NCBI GenBank assembly: GCA_030655315.1 | Contig: JAURVT010000049.1 | Location: 62,001 to 126,000 of the forward strand | Length of the DNA: 64,000 nt | Origin: Nocardioidaceae bacterium | GTDB lineage: Bacteria; Actinomycetota; Actinomycetes; Propionibacteriales; Nocardioidaceae | Direction: 5' to 3' | Part shown: one piece after another, positions 17,915 to 25,346 of the stretch | Layout: each line of letters opens with the position of its first letter | Position numbering within the stretch: the first letter of the stretch is position 1 | The notes under the pieces: model-generated | The model's database searches: none | Told to the model about the DNA's origin: nothing | What the model saw: only the letters and a program-made list of their open reading frames with translations | Program-made: the position numbers and the translations under genes

Positions 17915-18466
17915 ATGGGTGCCCTGACCGCACGGACGATGCCCACCGAGATCCGCACGTCGCGCCTGCTCCTGCGCCGGCCCGTGCCGGGCGACGCCGA
18001 TGCGGTGAACGCGATCGAGGGCGACCCGCGCACGGCGCGGTTCCGGCCCGACGGCCCGATGGACCGGGGGCGGTCCGACGCCTACCTCGCCGCGCACCTC
18101 GCGGACTGGGAGGACGACGGCCTCGGCTACTGGATGGTCGAGGCCGGCGGCGCGCTCGTCGGCTTCACCGGCCAGCGCCGCCTCGACGTGCCGACCGACC
18201 TGCTGCCGGGCGTCGAGCCCGAGGGCCTGCTCAACACCTACTGGCGCTTCTCGCCCGCCGTCTGGGGGGCGGGCGTGCCCACCGAGGCGGTGCGCGCCGC
18301 CCTGGCGGCGACGCTGGAGGCAGGCGTCGAGCGTCCGGTCGTCGCGATCACCACGCCCGACAACACCCCGTCGCGGCGCATGGCCGAGCGGGTCGGGATG
18401 CGGCTCCACCGCGAGGTCGCCCGCGCCTGGGGTGCGCCGTCGGTGGAGTACCGGCTGCCCGCCTGA
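17915..18466 (+). CDS. GNAT-family N-acetyltransferase (RimJ/RimL-like)
   Basis: A 183-residue acetyltransferase. The N-terminal IRTSRLLLRRPVPGDADAVNAIEGD is the RimJ/RimL/Acetyltransf_3 start. The central beta strands include GYWMVEAGGALVGFTG. The acetyl-CoA region (YWRFSPAVWGAGVPTEAVRAAL) replaces the canonical Q/RxxGxG/A by a weaker WGAGVPTEA, as in many members. C-terminal NTPSRRMAERVGMRL is the conserved late motif. Substrate unknown. ATG 17915 is selected by the TAGGGT hexamer 6 nt upstream. It lies between the 108-bp repeat array and a long palindrome. Confidence 0.87.
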   Translation: MGALTARTMPTEIRTSRLLLRRPVPGDADAVNAIEGDPRTARFRPDGPMDRGRSDAYLAAHLADWEDDGLGYWMVEAGGALVGFTGQRRLDVPTDLLPGVEPEGLLNTYWRFSPAVWGAGVPTEAVRAALAATLEAGVERPVVAITTPDNTPSRRMAERVGMRLHREVARAWGAPSVEYRLPA

Positions 18467-18475
18467 GACCCCTCA

Positions 18476-18546
18476 CGTCCGCGATCCGATGCGGTGTGGT
18501 CCCCGACGGGGGTGGATGAGGACCACAGTGCTTCGGATCGCGGACG
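18476..18546. repeat. 71-bp two-tier palindrome between convergent genes
   Basis: Outer 14-bp arms (18476-18489 and 18533-18546: CGTCCGCGATCCGA and complement), symmetrical 5-nt internal loops, inner 8-bp arms TGTGGTCC (18495-18502) and GGACCACA (18520-18527), 17-nt apical loop. It lies between the stop of the GNAT gene and the stop of the helicase-associated gene, so it could serve both as a terminator. The core CCGCGATCCG recurs in the palindrome at 20484-20581. Confidence 0.75.
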
Positions 18547-18551
18547 GGGCG

Positions 18552-20447
18552 TCAGGCGGGGGCGGTCGGTGCGACGCGCCCGACGCGGTGCAGGGCGAAC
18601 GCCTGGACGCGGCCGCTGCGGTGGTCGTAGGCGGTGAGCCAGCCGGCGTCGACGCGGACGGGGTCGACGATGCGCTCGGTGGCCGAGCCGGCCTGGTCCA
18701 TGTACGACAGCCAGACGCTGGCGCGGGCCTCCGCCGCCTCGCGGAGCGCGGCGACCGCCTCGAGCGAGCCGCTGTGGGCGAGCGCGGCGGGCACGGCGTC
18801 GAGCGGACGGGTGTCGGCGGCGGCGTCACCGGCGCGCCCGGCCGCGACGACGCCGGCGGGGTCGGAGCCCGAGCGGACCTCGACCTCGGGCACCCGCGAG
18901 CGCGGCGGACGGCGCCGGGCGTGCTCGATGGAGCCGTCGGCACCCTCGCCGACGGCCCGGTGGCCGCCGCCGCGCAGACGCTCGAGCACGAGGTCGGCGG
19001 GCAGGTCGCTGACCGCGACGGTGGGGGCCAGCCGGTGCAGCGACAGCCCGAGCGACGCGGCGTCGGCGACGATCGCGTCGAGCTCGGTGGGGTCGTCGCA
19101 GCGCAGGTAGCCCGCGGCCCGGCCCACCCGGACCTGGCCGTGGCGGCGGGCGGCGTCGTCGACGAGGTAGCTGAGCGGCTGCGGGACGGGCGTGCGCGAG
19201 TGCGCGGCCAGGAAGTCGTGGATGCGCCCCGCGGGCCAGCCGAGCTCGAGCGCGCGTCGTACCGACCCGTCGGTGAAGCGGTAGACGGCCGCGCCGCCGG
19301 TGGACTCGGTGTCCGCGATCTCCTCGAGCTGACGGGCCAGCGCGGGCTCGAGCGGCCCGGGGGCGACGGCGGTGAGGTCGGCCTGGAGCAGCAGGTGGTC
19401 GACGGGAGGGGGCAGCAGCGCCGACATGACGGCGCCGGCGTCACCGTCGAGCAGTGCCTCGCCGGGTCCGCTGAGCGTCTGGGCGACGACGACGCCGAGG
19501 CGGACGGCCTCGTCGATCGCCTGCCGCGCCATCGGCTCGCGGTGGTCGCCGACGCGCGGGGCGTGCCAGGCCACGGCCCGCAGCACGTCCTCGACGTCCT
19601 CGTAGCCGTCGGGCCGCACGCTCGCGAGGACGCGCAGCACGAGGCGGCGAACGGCGCGTCCGGGGGAGTCGCGCCAGCCCTCGGCGAGCACGGCCCAGCG
19701 CAGGCCGACCTCCAGCTCGCGCCACCCGTCGAACGCGGTGGTGGGCATCCAGGCCTCGTCGCCGCCTCCGTCGCCGCGCGCGAGCAGGCCGCCGGTGCGG
19801 GCCAGCGACACGACGAGGTCGACCTCGTCGCTGCTGATGCCGAGCAGCGACGCGGCGGCCCGGACGTCACGCACGCCGAGGCCACCCGAGCGCAGCACCG
19901 TCGGGGGACGGGCGCTCCACGAGGCGAGCAGCGTGTCGACGCGTTGCACCAGCTCGGTGGCCGTGCCGGCGCCCATGGCGTCGGTGCGACGGGCGTCGGC
20001 GGGGCGTCGCGTCACCTCGGGAGGACGCCCGGCCGGTGCGTCGGGCAGCGGGTCGGCCACCGCGCGGACGACCTCGCCCACCTCGCGCACGGCGTGCAGC
20101 GCGTCGCCCCGGCCCCAGACGAGCGCGATCTCGTGCAGCCGCGCGAGGCAGGTGTCGACGCGGTCGGCGGGTGCGTCGACGGCCGCCCGGACCGCCGCCG
20201 GCGAGACGGGGCCGTCGGTGGCCGCGACCGCCTCGAGCACCCGGATCGTGGCGAGGTCCAGCCGGTCGACGGCCCAGGTGACGGACGTGCGCGACGCCGC
20301 CCGCGAGGCGACCTGCGTCATGTCGGTCGGCGTCGGGTGCGCGAGGTCGGGCCGCGCGGAGAAGAGCCGGGCGAGGGCGCCGTCGTCCCGGCCGCGCAGG
20401 TCCTCGGCGAGGGTGCGCGGCGCCGACTGCTGCACACGGGAGGCCAT
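18552..20447 (-). CDS. Helicase-associated domain protein, partner of XPB
   Basis: A 631-residue protein of the helicase-associated (Helicase_C_3-containing) family that accompanies XPB in actinobacteria, as in M. tuberculosis Rv0862c beside Rv0861c. The N-terminal part reads LAEDLRGRDDGALARLFSARPDL and DRLDLATIRVLEAVA (winged-helix-like). The C-terminal part has LLQADLTAVAPGPLEP, DFLAAHSRTPVPQPLSYLVDD, YLRCDDPTELDAIV, and a WYL-like segment (VWLSYMDQAGSATERIVDPVRVDAGWLTAYDHRSGRVQAFALHRV). The longer upstream extension of the frame is rejected because ATG 20447 lies 7 nt after TACCGT (complement of 20455-20460), a leaderless promoter. Its biochemical role is not known. Confidence 0.85.
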   Translation of the reverse strand: MASRVQQSAPRTLAEDLRGRDDGALARLFSARPDLAHPTPTDMTQVASRAASRTSVTWAVDRLDLATIRVLEAVAATDGPVSPAAVRAAVDAPADRVDTCLARLHEIALVWGRGDALHAVREVGEVVRAVADPLPDAPAGRPPEVTRRPADARRTDAMGAGTATELVQRVDTLLASWSARPPTVLRSGGLGVRDVRAAASLLGISSDEVDLVVSLARTGGLLARGDGGGDEAWMPTTAFDGWRELEVGLRWAVLAEGWRDSPGRAVRRLVLRVLASVRPDGYEDVEDVLRAVAWHAPRVGDHREPMARQAIDEAVRLGVVVAQTLSGPGEALLDGDAGAVMSALLPPPVDHLLLQADLTAVAPGPLEPALARQLEEIADTESTGGAAVYRFTDGSVRRALELGWPAGRIHDFLAAHSRTPVPQPLSYLVDDAARRHGQVRVGRAAGYLRCDDPTELDAIVADAASLGLSLHRLAPTVAVSDLPADLVLERLRGGGHRAVGEGADGSIEHARRRPPRSRVPEVEVRSGSDPAGVVAAGRAGDAAADTRPLDAVPAALAHSGSLEAVAALREAAEARASVWLSYMDQAGSATERIVDPVRVDAGWLTAYDHRSGRVQAFALHRVGRVAPTAPA

Positions 20448-20483
20448 CGGACCCACGGTATCCGAGCACTCCCCACCCGGCCC

Positions 20484-20581
20484 CCCGCGATCCGTCAGTT
20501 CGGCTGGTCCCGTCCGCCACTTCTGCCGGTGCCCACCGGCGGAACCGACGGATCGACCCGGTGGAAGTGACGGATCGCGGG
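20484..20581. repeat. 98-bp palindrome in the divergent promoter region
   Basis: Outer 14-bp arms CCCGCGATCCGTCA (20484-20497) and its complement (20568-20581), and a central GCCGGT/ACCGGC hairpin (20525-20540). A further outer CCCCACCC (20471-20478) can pair with GGGTGGGG beyond the right arm. It sits between the helicase-associated gene and the ABC ATPase gene, 24 to 38 bp from the start codons. It shares CCGCGATCCG with the palindrome at 18476-18546. Confidence 0.7.
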
Positions 20582-20618
20582 AGGGGTGGGGCGGGGGAGG
20601 CCGTGACATGCTGGTGGG

Positions 20619-21530
20619 GTGGCTCTCGTCGTCGCCGAGCACCTCGGCAAGCAGTACGGGGCGAAGGTCGCGGTGACCGACCTGTCGTTCACCGTCCGCC
20701 CCGGCACCGTCACGGGGTTCCTCGGGCCCAACGGCTCGGGCAAGTCCACCACCATGCGGCTCATGCTCGGCCTCGACCGCGGCGAGGGACGCACCACCTT
20801 CGACGGCCGTCCGTTCACCGAGCTGCGCCAGCCGCTGCGCGAGGTGGGCGCGCTGCTCGAGGCCAACCCGTTCCACCCCACGCGACGGGCGCGCAGCCAC
20901 CTGCGCATGCTCGCGGCGGCCAACCGCATCCCGGCCTCGCGCGTCGACGAGGTGCTCGAGATCGTCGGCCTGACGTCCGTCGCGCGCGGTCGTCCGCGCA
21001 AGTTCAGCCTGGGGATGGGGCAGCGGCTCGGGCTGGCCGCCGCGCTGCTCGGCGACCCGCACACGCTGATCCTCGACGAGCCGTCCAACGGGCTCGACCC
21101 GCAGGGCATCACCTGGCTGCGGGGTCTGCTGCGGAGCCTGGCGTCCGAGGGCCGGGCGGTCTTCGTCAGCAGCCACCTGCTGCAGGAGATGGCCGTGCTC
21201 GCCGACCACCTCGTCGTGGTGGGCCGCGGACGGATGATCGCCAACGGCGCGGTCGCCGACTTCACCCGCGGCAGCGCCCGCAACCACGTGCTCGTCACCA
21301 CGCCCGACATGTCGCAGCTCGGACCGGTCCTCGCCTCGCTCGGCGGCCACGCCCAGCAGTCGTCCGACGGCACCTGGGCCGTGCGGGGGCTCACCTCCGC
21401 CCAGGTCGGCGACGCCGCCCGCGACGCGGCCGCACGCGTCCACCAGCTCGTCGACGTGGAGGCCACGCTGGAGGAGGCGTTCCTCGACGCGACCGGTGCC
21501 GACGAGGAGTTCCGGGGGCACCTGCGATGA
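20619..21530 (+). CDS. ABC transporter ATP-binding protein
   Basis: A 303-residue ABC ATPase of the exporter (ABC-2, NatA/CcmA-like) type. Walker A is GPNGSGKS (about residue 36), the Q-loop region is ALLEANPF, the signature is degenerate (KFSLGMGQRLGLA in place of LSGGQ), Walker B is TLILDEPSNGLDPQG, and the H-loop is FVSSHLLQEM. The C-terminal 70 residues form the usual accessory domain. GTG 20619 is supported by CATGCT (20607-20612) ending 6 nt upstream, so it is probably leaderless. It overlaps the permease gene by 4 nt. Cargo unknown. Confidence 0.88.
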   Translation: MALVVAEHLGKQYGAKVAVTDLSFTVRPGTVTGFLGPNGSGKSTTMRLMLGLDRGEGRTTFDGRPFTELRQPLREVGALLEANPFHPTRRARSHLRMLAAANRIPASRVDEVLEIVGLTSVARGRPRKFSLGMGQRLGLAAALLGDPHTLILDEPSNGLDPQGITWLRGLLRSLASEGRAVFVSSHLLQEMAVLADHLVVVGRGRMIANGAVADFTRGSARNHVLVTTPDMSQLGPVLASLGGHAQQSSDGTWAVRGLTSAQVGDAARDAAARVHQLVDVEATLEEAFLDATGADEEFRGHLR

Positions 21531-22345
21531 GGGACGCCCTGGTCTACGAGTGGTACCGCGTCACGTCCATCCGCTCCACCTACTGGCTCGTCGGACTCAC
21601 CTGGCTGTTCACGCTCGCCGTGTCGGCGGTCGTGGCCTGGCAGCTGCCGGAGTCCGGTCCGCTCGCCGGCGGGCGCGAGCCGCTCTCGCTGCTCGTCACC
21701 TTCGGGGCCTCGACGGGCATCCCGCCGCTGTTCACCGCCTACATGGTCGGCATCGTGGGCGTCTTCGCGATGGGCCACGAGTACCGCCACGGCATGGTCC
21801 GCGCGACGCTCACCAGCGTCCGCGGGCGCCACCGCGTCCTGCTCGCCAAGCTCGCGGTGGTGGCGCTCGTCGCGGTGCTGACCACGCTCGGCTGCGCCGT
21901 GATCTCGGTGGTGGTGGGGCTCTCGTTCGGCGTCGACCTGCCGATCGACGGCTTCCTGTGGGGCCTGGTGCTCGCGCTGGTGATCTACACGGTCCTGTTC
22001 TCCTGGGCGGGCGTCGCGTTCGCCGCGATCGTCCGCAACCAGACCGCGGCCGTGGCGATGCTCGTCCTCATCCCGACCCTGGTGGAGCAGATCGTGCGGG
22101 CCGTCGTGCTCGCGATCAAGGCCGCGTCGGGCGACCCGCAGGGCCAGGGCGGCATCACCGTCATCCTGCGGTACCTGCCGTTCGACGCCGGCGGCCAGAT
22201 GTACACCCGCACGTCGATCAACCAGCTCTTCCAGTTCCTCGGCTACCGCCCGTTCGGACCCGTCGGCGGCGGCATCGTCTTCGCCGTCTTCGTCGCGCTG
22301 CTCCTCGCGCTCGCCGCCTGGCTGTTCAGCCGCCGCGACGCCTGA
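21527..22345 (+). CDS. ABC-2-type transporter permease
   Basis: A 272-residue permease with six predicted membrane segments, for example WLVGLTWLFTLAVSAVVAW, MVGIVGVFAMGHEYRHGM, LAVVALVAVLTTLGCAVISVVVGL, GLVLALVIYTVLFSWAGVAFAAIV, MLVLIPTLVEQIVRAVVLAI and IVFAVFVALLLALAAWLF. The GHEYRHGMVRATLTSVRGR motif is typical of ABC-2 permeases of the NatB/YhgE-like type. It pairs with the ATPase at 20619 through an ATGA overlap. Cargo unknown; drug or antimicrobial-peptide efflux and immunity are the usual roles of this pairing. Confidence 0.86.
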   Translation: MRDALVYEWYRVTSIRSTYWLVGLTWLFTLAVSAVVAWQLPESGPLAGGREPLSLLVTFGASTGIPPLFTAYMVGIVGVFAMGHEYRHGMVRATLTSVRGRHRVLLAKLAVVALVAVLTTLGCAVISVVVGLSFGVDLPIDGFLWGLVLALVIYTVLFSWAGVAFAAIVRNQTAAVAMLVLIPTLVEQIVRAVVLAIKAASGDPQGQGGITVILRYLPFDAGGQMYTRTSINQLFQFLGYRPFGPVGGGIVFAVFVALLLALAAWLFSRRDA

Positions 22346-22365
22346 CGGTGGCCGCCCGGCGGTCC

Positions 22366-22371
22366 TAGGGT
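22366..22371 (+). promoter_or_regulatory. TAGGGT -10 element, leaderless start
   Basis: TAGGGT ends 7 nt before ATG 22379 and only 20 nt after the stop of the ABC permease gene. It argues against the earlier in-frame GTG at 22370. Confidence 0.5.
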
Positions 22372-22378
22372 GTCGGGC

Positions 22379-22762
22379 ATGAGCCTGCACCTGGAGTACG
22401 AGCCGAAGCCCGACGGCCGCCCCGACCCGGGCGAGATCGTGTGGACGTGGGTGCCGTACGAGGACGACCCGCAGCAGGGCAAGGACCGTCCGGTCCTGCT
22501 GGTGGCGAGGACCGACGACGACGACCTCGTCGGGCTGATGCTCACGAGCAAGGACCACGACCGCGACCACGCCGACGAGGAGCGTCACGGTCGGCACTGG
22601 CTCGACATCGGCTCGGGCGACTGGGACCGCGAGCGGCGTCCGAGCGAGGTCCGCCTCGACCGGTTGATCACCGTCGACCCCGACGCCGTGCGGCGCGAGG
22701 GCGCGGTGCTCGGGCGCGACGTCTTCGACGAGGTCGCGGCGGCCGTCGCCCGCCTGCACTGA
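22379..22762 (+). CDS. PemK/MazF-like family protein
   Basis: A 127-residue protein with the PemK/MazF beta-barrel pattern: GEIVWTWVPYEDDPQQGKDRPVLLVARTDDDDLVGLMLTSKDHD, then WLDIGSGDWDRERRPSEVRLDRLITVDPDAVRREGAVL. It has the RPVLLV strand and the SEVRLDRL segment seen in MazF-fold proteins. No antitoxin gene is adjacent on either side, and the highly acidic middle is unusual. Toxin activity should therefore not be assumed. It may be one of the solitary actinobacterial PemK-like proteins of unknown role. Confidence 0.7.
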   Translation: MSLHLEYEPKPDGRPDPGEIVWTWVPYEDDPQQGKDRPVLLVARTDDDDLVGLMLTSKDHDRDHADEERHGRHWLDIGSGDWDRERRPSEVRLDRLITVDPDAVRREGAVLGRDVFDEVAAAVARLH

Positions 22763-22781
22763 CGGCGGCCGGGACCGTCCG

Positions 22782-24530
22782 ATGACCGAGGAGTCGGTCG
22801 AGTCGCTGCTCGCCACCGTCGAGCGGCTGCGGGTCCGCGAGGCCCGGCTGGCCGCCCTCTACGCGACCGCCAACGACCTCACCGCGATCCGTGACGTCGG
22901 CGAGATCCTCGGCGCGATCGTCGGCCGCGCCCGTCAGCTGATCGGCACCGACATCAGCTACCTCGGCCTGGTCGAGGGGGACGCCACCTGCATCCGCGTG
23001 ACCGACGGCGCGGTGAGCGCGTCGTTCCGCAACCTGCGGATGCCGCTCGGGACCGGCCTGCTCGGCCTCGTGGCCGACACCGGCGTGCCGTACGCGACGC
23101 CGGACTACCACGCGGACGAGCGGTTCGCGCACCGTGAGTACATCGACGACGCGGTCGACGACGAGCGCATCCACGCGATCCTCGGGGTGCCGATGAAGGT
23201 CAAGGGCGAGGTGATCGGTGCCCTCCTCGCGGCCAACCGGACCCCGCGCCCGTTCAGCACCGAGGAGGTCGAGCTGCTGTCGTCCTTCGCCGCCCACGCG
23301 GCGATCGCCCTGGAGAACGCCCGGCTGTTCTCCGAGGCCGAGGAGGCTACGGCCCGCCTGGCCACCCACTCCGCGGCCATGGAGCGCGCCGCCCGCGTCC
23401 ACGACCGTCTCACCGCGACGCTCGTCGGCGGGGGCGAGCTGACCGGGCTGGCCGAGGTGGTGGCCGAGGACCTCGGGGCGCGCGTGGCCGTGCTCGACGC
23501 CGACGGTCGGGTCCGCGCGTCGGTGGGCCTGGACGACGCCGATCTCGCGCGGCACGGGGGGATCGGGCCGGCGGTGGCCGAGTCGGTCACGGCCGGACGC
23601 TCGGTGTCGCCCGCGGACGACGCGGCCGTGGCCGTCGCGGCGGCCGCCGCCGGTGGCGAGCACCTCGGCACCATCGTGGTGCTGGCGTCGGCCCCGCTCG
23701 CCGACGCCGAGCGCCGGACCCTCGACCGTGCCGCCCTCGGCCTCGCGGTCCTGCTGTCGTTCGAGCGCACCGTGGCCGTCGCCGACGGTCGCGCCCGCGA
23801 GGACCTGCTCGACGAGCTCGTCGACGGGACCGACGACGTCGAGCGCGCCCGCGGTCGCCTGCGCCGCGAGCACGTCGACCCGTCGGTCGTGCAGGTGCTG
23901 CTCGTCGCCGTCGTCGCGGCGGGCGACCGCGGACGTGCCCGTCGACGGCTGGAGGGGTGGACGCGCTCGCGTGGCGGCCTCGTCACGGTCCGCGGCGGCG
24001 ACCTCGTCGTCGTGGTGCCCGGCGACGACCCGCTCGGACCCGGTCGGGCGCTGCACCACGCCCTCGCCGCCGACGAGGTCGTCGCGACGATCGGCGCCGT
24101 GCCCCTGCCCGACCTGCTGCGGGACGCCGGAGCCGCCGAGGCCGAGGCGCGCGCCACCGCGCACGCGCTGGTGTCGCTCGGCCGGGCCGGCGAGGTCGCC
24201 GACCCGGCCGGCCTCGGCTTCGCCCGGCTCCTGCTGGGCCAGGCGCGTCGCGGCGACGTGACCGGCTTCGTCGAGCGGACGCTCGGGCCGCTGCTCGCCT
24301 GGGACGCCGAGCGCGGCACCGAGCTCGCCGTCACCGTGGAGCACTGGTGCGCGGCCTCGGGCAGCGCGGTCGGCGCCGCCCGCAGCCTGCACGTGCACAC
24401 GAACACCGTCACCCAGCGGCTCGACCGGGTCGCCGCGCTGCTCGGGACGGACTGGCGCGAGCCCGCGCGCCTGCTCGACGTGCAGCTGGCCCTGCGCGTG
24501 TGGCGGATGGGCACACCCGGGCACCCTTGA
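22782..24530 (+). CDS. GAF-domain, PucR/CdaR-type helix-turn-helix regulator
   Basis: A 582-residue regulator. A short N-terminal coiled coil (VESLLATVERLRVREARLAALYATANDL) leads into a GAF domain at about residues 25-185, including AIVGRARQLIGTDISYLGLV, LGVPMKVKGEVIGALLAANR and FAAHAAIALENARLF. A middle region of weaker similarity follows. The C-terminal 60 residues are a PucR-type helix-turn-helix (GAARSLHVHTNTVTQRLDRVAALLG). The architecture matches regulators encoded next to 3-hydroxybutyrate dehydrogenase and MHS symporter genes, which follow here in the same direction. It probably senses a small organic acid and controls those genes. ATG 22782 has no strong ribosome-binding site. Confidence 0.85.
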   Translation: MTEESVESLLATVERLRVREARLAALYATANDLTAIRDVGEILGAIVGRARQLIGTDISYLGLVEGDATCIRVTDGAVSASFRNLRMPLGTGLLGLVADTGVPYATPDYHADERFAHREYIDDAVDDERIHAILGVPMKVKGEVIGALLAANRTPRPFSTEEVELLSSFAAHAAIALENARLFSEAEEATARLATHSAAMERAARVHDRLTATLVGGGELTGLAEVVAEDLGARVAVLDADGRVRASVGLDDADLARHGGIGPAVAESVTAGRSVSPADDAAVAVAAAAAGGEHLGTIVVLASAPLADAERRTLDRAALGLAVLLSFERTVAVADGRAREDLLDELVDGTDDVERARGRLRREHVDPSVVQVLLVAVVAAGDRGRARRRLEGWTRSRGGLVTVRGGDLVVVVPGDDPLGPGRALHHALAADEVVATIGAVPLPDLLRDAGAAEAEARATAHALVSLGRAGEVADPAGLGFARLLLGQARRGDVTGFVERTLGPLLAWDAERGTELAVTVEHWCAASGSAVGAARSLHVHTNTVTQRLDRVAALLGTDWREPARLLDVQLALRVWRMGTPGHP

Positions 24531-24571
24531 GATGTGGGCACGGCACGTGGTCGAGGCGGTGATCGTCGCCC

Positions 24572-24577
24572 TAGCGT
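24572..24577 (+). promoter_or_regulatory. TAGCGT -10 element, leaderless start
   Basis: TAGCGT ends 7 nt before ATG 24585 of the dehydrogenase gene. Confidence 0.5.
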
Positions 24578-24584
24578 GACGGGC

Positions 24585-25330
24585 ATGACACCCGAGGGAC
24601 CCCGACGCGTGATCGTCACCGGCGCCGCCAGCGGCATCGGCCGCGCCTGCGCCGAGCACTTCGCCGCGCTCGGCGACGACGTGCTCGGCCTGGACCGCGA
24701 CGCCGAGCGGCTCGCGGTGCTCGCGGCCGACACGGGCGTCCGGACGCAGGAGGTGGACCTCCTCGACCCCGACTCGCTGGCCGGGCTGGGCCTGGAGGCG
24801 GACGTGGTCGTCAACAACGCGGGCTTCCAGCACGTCGCACCGGTGGAGGAGTTCCCCGCCGAGGTCTTCGAGCAGATCCTCACGCTGATGCTGCGGGCGC
24901 CCTTCGCGATCGCGCAGGCGGTGCTGCCGGGCATGCACGAGCGCGGCCGGGGCCGGTTCGTCCACGTCTCGAGCGTCACGGCCACCGCGCCTCGCCCTAC
25001 AAGATCGCCTACGTCACGGCCAAGCACGGGCTCGAGGGGTTCTCCAAGTCGCTCGCCGTCGAGGGGGCGCCGCACGGCGTCACGTCCAACACGGTCGCAC
25101 CGGGCTACGTCCGCACGCCGCTGGTCGAGGGGCAGGTGGCCGACCAGGCCCGCGCCCACGGCATCGCCGAGGACGAGGTCGTCGCCGACGTGCTGCTCGC
25201 ACGCAGCGCGGTCAAGCGGCTCGTCGAGCCCGACGAGGTCGCCCGGCTGGTCGGCTTCCTCTGCGGTCCCGGCACCGACTCGATCACGGGCGCCAGCTAC
25301 GACATGACCGGCGGCTGGACCGCCGCCTGA
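24585..25330 (+). pseudogene. bdhA: 3-hydroxybutyrate dehydrogenase, frameshifted by one base
   Basis: A short-chain dehydrogenase reading in two frames. The first part (24585 to about 24977) has the NAD motif TGAASGIGRA, NNAGFQHV and ends VHVSSV. The second part, from about 24980, continues ASPYKIAYVTAKHGLEGFSKSLAVEGAPHG and AGYVRTPLVEGQ through to ASYDMTGGWTAA. Restoring one C between 24975 and 24978 makes the joint read VSSVHGHRASPYK, the expected sequence with catalytic Tyr and Lys (YVTAK). The enzyme would oxidise 3-hydroxybutyrate to acetoacetate. As written, the catalytic Tyr/Lys are out of frame, so it is either a recent loss or a base-calling deletion. Both halves otherwise look conserved. 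Confidence 0.85.
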
Positions 25331-25346
25331 GATGAAGGAGCACCAC

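Noticed and set aside
17520-17933. Open frames with repeated peptides over the 108-bp tandem array
   Set aside because: Several frames on both strands are open at once, the peptides are Arg/Ala/Pro-rich and simply mirror the DNA repeat; no promoter or ribosome-binding site fits.
20448-21521. Long N-terminal extension of the helicase-associated protein
   Set aside because: The extension runs antisense through the ABC ATPase gene, is low complexity, and a TACCGT promoter supports the start at 20447.
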